Assembly: GCA_028279995.1 (NCBI GenBank)
Contig: JANQMQ010000218.1
Coordinates: forward strand, 1-7,224
DNA: 7,224 nt
Source: Candidatus Phaeomarinibacter sp.
GTDB lineage: Bacteria; Pseudomonadota; Alphaproteobacteria; CGMCC-115125
Direction of reading: 5' to 3'
In this document: in pieces, positions 5,342 to 7,224 of the stretch
How positions within the stretch are numbered: the stretch's first letter is position 1
Layout of the letters: every line of letters starts with the position of its first letter
Program-made: the position numbers and the translations under genes
The notes under the pieces: model-generated
What the model was told of the DNA's origin: nothing
Seen by the model: the letters and a program-made list of their open reading frames with translations, nothing else
The model's database searches: none

Positions 5342-7192
5342 ATGCCGACCTATAAAGCCCCTGTCGACGACTTCATGTTTCTGTTCCACGACCTCCTGAA
5401 GATTCAGGACCGTGACGATCTCCCCGGTTTCTCGGACCTCACCGAGGACATGACCCGCGCCATTCTCGAAGGCGGCGGCAAGTTCTGTGAGGAAGTCCTT
5501 CAGCCGATCAACCAGTCCGGTGACGCAGAAGGCGCCCACTTCGAAAACGGTGTGGTGCGCGTCCCCGAAGGCTTCAAGGAAGCCTACGACCAGTACTGCG
5601 AAAACGGCTGGAACCGCCTCGGCGCGCCGGAAAGCATGGGCGGCGCAGGCATGCCCTCCGTTGTGACCTTTGCCTTCACTGAAATGGGCATGGCGGCAAA
5701 CCAGGCCTTCTCCATGTATCCGGGCCTTACCGGCGCCGCTTACAGCGCGCTGGCGGCTACCGGCGACGACTGGATGAAGGAACACGTGGTTCCCAAGATG
5801 GTGAGCGGCGAGTGGACCGGCACCATGTGCCTGACCGAGCCTCACTGTGGCACCGACCTCAAGCTCATGAAGACCAAGGCTGTTGAGCAGGAAGACGGCA
5901 CCTACAAGCTGTCGGGCACCAAGATATTCATCTCCGGCGGCGACCACGACCTGACGGACAACATCGTCCACATGGTGATTGCCAAGATCCCCGATGAAAA
6001 CGGCAAGCTGGCGGATGACCTCTCCACCGTGAACTTCTTCATGGTGCCCAAGGTCAATGTGGACCAGGAAACCGGTGCCCTTCAGGAGCGCAACGGCGTT
6101 TCCGTCGGCTCCATCGAAAAGAAGATGGGCATCAAGGCGCAGGCCACCTGCGTGCTCAACTTCGACGAAGCCAAGGCATACCGTCTTGGGCCGAAGCCGC
6201 AGCCGAAATCCGCGGACAGCGGCGACAAGCCCAAGTCCAAATCTTCCGGCATGGCCGGCATGTTCGGCATGATGAACGCCGCCCGCATGGGCGTGGGCAT
6301 CCAGGGCATCGCTATCGGCGACGTCGCCTACCAGAACGGCGCCATCTACGCCAACGAGCGTCTCGCCGGTCGTGCACTCTCCGGGCCCAAGAACCCGGAC
6401 GCCAATGCGGACCCGATCATCGTGCACCCGGATGTCCGCCGCATGCTGCTGGCATCCCGTTCCTTCGTGGAAGGCGCCCGCGCGCTGGCCATGTGGGTAT
6501 CGCTGATGTTCACCGAGGCGCGCGCTGCCAAGGATGAAAAGACCCGCGAATTCGCTGAAGACATGGGCCAGCTGATGACGCCGATCATCAAGGGCTACTT
6601 CACCGACAAGGGCTTTGAAGCCGCCAACATGTCCATGCAGGTCTTCGGTGGTCACGGCTATGTGGCTGACCACGGCATGGAACAGTTCGTCCGCGATGCC
6701 CGCATCAACCAGGTCTATGAAGGCGCCAACGGCGTGCAGGCCCTGGACCTTGTGGGCCGCAAGATGACTGCCAAGGGTGGCCGTGCCCCCATGGCCTTCT
6801 TCGCCCATGTGCAGGAATTCATCGACGCCAATCAGGGCGACGCCAACCTGAAGCCGCTGCTTGATTCGCTTCAGGCCGGTCTCGGTGACCTTCAGCACGC
6901 CGCCCTGTGGCTGGCTGAAAATGCACCGAAGGACTTCGAGCAGGCAGGTGCTGCCTCTTACGATGTCATGACCATGTTCGGCATCGTGACGCTGGGCTTC
7001 ATGTGGGCCCAGATGGCCAAGACGGCTCAGGCCAAGCTTGATGCCGGTGAGGGCGATCCGGAGTTCTACAAGCGCAAGCTGGTGCTCGCGAAGTTCTGGA
7101 TGGAACGCGAAATGCCCATGACGGCCTCCCTCAAGGTGCGGTCTGCCGCTGGCGCAGAAACCCTCATGGAACTGGACGCCGCCAACTTCTAG
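5342..7192 (+). CDS. Acyl-CoA dehydrogenase with C-terminal extension (long, DmdC-like class)
   Basis: A 616-residue FAD enzyme that introduces the alpha-beta double bond into acyl-CoA, the first step of beta-oxidation, and passes electrons to electron-transferring flavoprotein. Order: N-terminal helical extension and domain (about 1-158), the middle beta domain with CLTEPHCGTDL (163-173) and YKLSGTKIFISGGDHD (188-203), the helical FAD domain with MFGMMNAARMGVGIQG (307-322) and FGGHGYVADHGMEQFVRDARI (435-455), then an extra C-terminal domain (about 475-616). The catalytic base is E460 in QVYEGANGVQ. At about 600 residues it belongs to the long class with the C-terminal acyl-CoA dehydrogenase domain, which includes methylmercaptopropionyl-CoA dehydrogenase (DmdC) and several medium/long-chain enzymes, so DmdC itself is not claimed. 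A Lys/Pro/Ser-rich insertion (about 284-302) lies where relatives have a short turn. It is probably the partner of the upstream hydratase-family gene but likely has its own promoter. Substrate chain type cannot be read. Confidence 0.92.
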   Translation: MPTYKAPVDDFMFLFHDLLKIQDRDDLPGFSDLTEDMTRAILEGGGKFCEEVLQPINQSGDAEGAHFENGVVRVPEGFKEAYDQYCENGWNRLGAPESMGGAGMPSVVTFAFTEMGMAANQAFSMYPGLTGAAYSALAATGDDWMKEHVVPKMVSGEWTGTMCLTEPHCGTDLKLMKTKAVEQEDGTYKLSGTKIFISGGDHDLTDNIVHMVIAKIPDENGKLADDLSTVNFFMVPKVNVDQETGALQERNGVSVGSIEKKMGIKAQATCVLNFDEAKAYRLGPKPQPKSADSGDKPKSKSSGMAGMFGMMNAARMGVGIQGIAIGDVAYQNGAIYANERLAGRALSGPKNPDANADPIIVHPDVRRMLLASRSFVEGARALAMWVSLMFTEARAAKDEKTREFAEDMGQLMTPIIKGYFTDKGFEAANMSMQVFGGHGYVADHGMEQFVRDARINQVYEGANGVQALDLVGRKMTAKGGRAPMAFFAHVQEFIDANQGDANLKPLLDSLQAGLGDLQHAALWLAENAPKDFEQAGAASYDVMTMFGIVTLGFMWAQMAKTAQAKLDAGEGDPEFYKRKLVLAKFWMEREMPMTASLKVRSAAGAETLMELDAANF

Positions 7193-7224
7193 GGGCGTCA
7201 GATACGATTTCCGCAGCGTCAGCT

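Noticed and set aside
5321..6898. 525-codon open frame on the minus strand across the acyl-CoA dehydrogenase gene
   Set aside because: It lies wholly opposite a gene with every family motif. The translation is rich in His, Val, Gly and Ala, as expected from the complement of GC-biased codons, and has no recognisable domain. Long antisense frames are normal in such DNA.
7195..7222. 7-base direct repeat GCGTCAG just after the dehydrogenase stop
   Set aside because: Two copies 21 bases apart at the window edge; too short to distinguish from chance.

Overview
This is a 7.2 kb stretch of high-GC, densely coded bacterial chromosome. The codon use, the long acyl-CoA dehydrogenase with an extra C-terminal domain and the loose GTG/ATG starts fit an alphaproteobacterium. 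That assignment is inferred from protein character, because no rRNA, tRNA or other marker gene is present. I see no mobile element, CRISPR array, phage gene or RNA gene.

Left part (1-2502 and onward to 3456). A 5'-truncated small protein (1-450) is followed 7 bases later by an N-acyl-homoserine-lactonase-type metallo-beta-lactamase-fold hydrolase (458-1213). These two read rightward. Two membrane transporters read leftward toward them: an SBF/bile-acid:sodium-symporter-family carrier (about 3456 to 2509) and an MFS carrier of the monocarboxylate/oxalate-formate type (2502 to 1210). They are 6 bases apart and probably share one transcript. The lactonase and MFS genes end tail to tail and share the four bases CTAG.

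Middle (3457-3931). A divergent intergenic region of 475 bases contains several small inverted repeats but no gene I can support. It must carry the start signals for the transporter pair (leftward) and for the small PilZ-domain protein (rightward, 3932-4312).

Right part (3932-7192). The PilZ protein, with both c-di-GMP-binding motifs, is followed after 29 bases by an enoyl-CoA hydratase/isomerase-family protein (4342-5151). After a 190-base gap comes a 616-residue acyl-CoA dehydrogenase (5342-7192). The gap holds a duplicated copy of the last bases of the hydratase gene, a hairpin, a perfect TTTTGCA-G-TGCAAAA palindrome and a plausible sigma-70-type promoter. The dehydrogenase may therefore be controlled separately.

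Themes: acyl-CoA (fatty acid or related acid) oxidation on the right, uptake or export of organic anions in the middle-left, and a lactone hydrolase beside it. These fit use of carboxylic acids and lactones as carbon sources, but a single joint pathway is inference. I found no clearly new multi-gene system. The most useful oddities are the hydratase-family protein lacking both catalytic glutamates, the Gln-to-Arg change in the sodium-site motif of the SBF carrier, a Lys/Pro/Ser insertion in the dehydrogenase, and the compound palindrome upstream of it.
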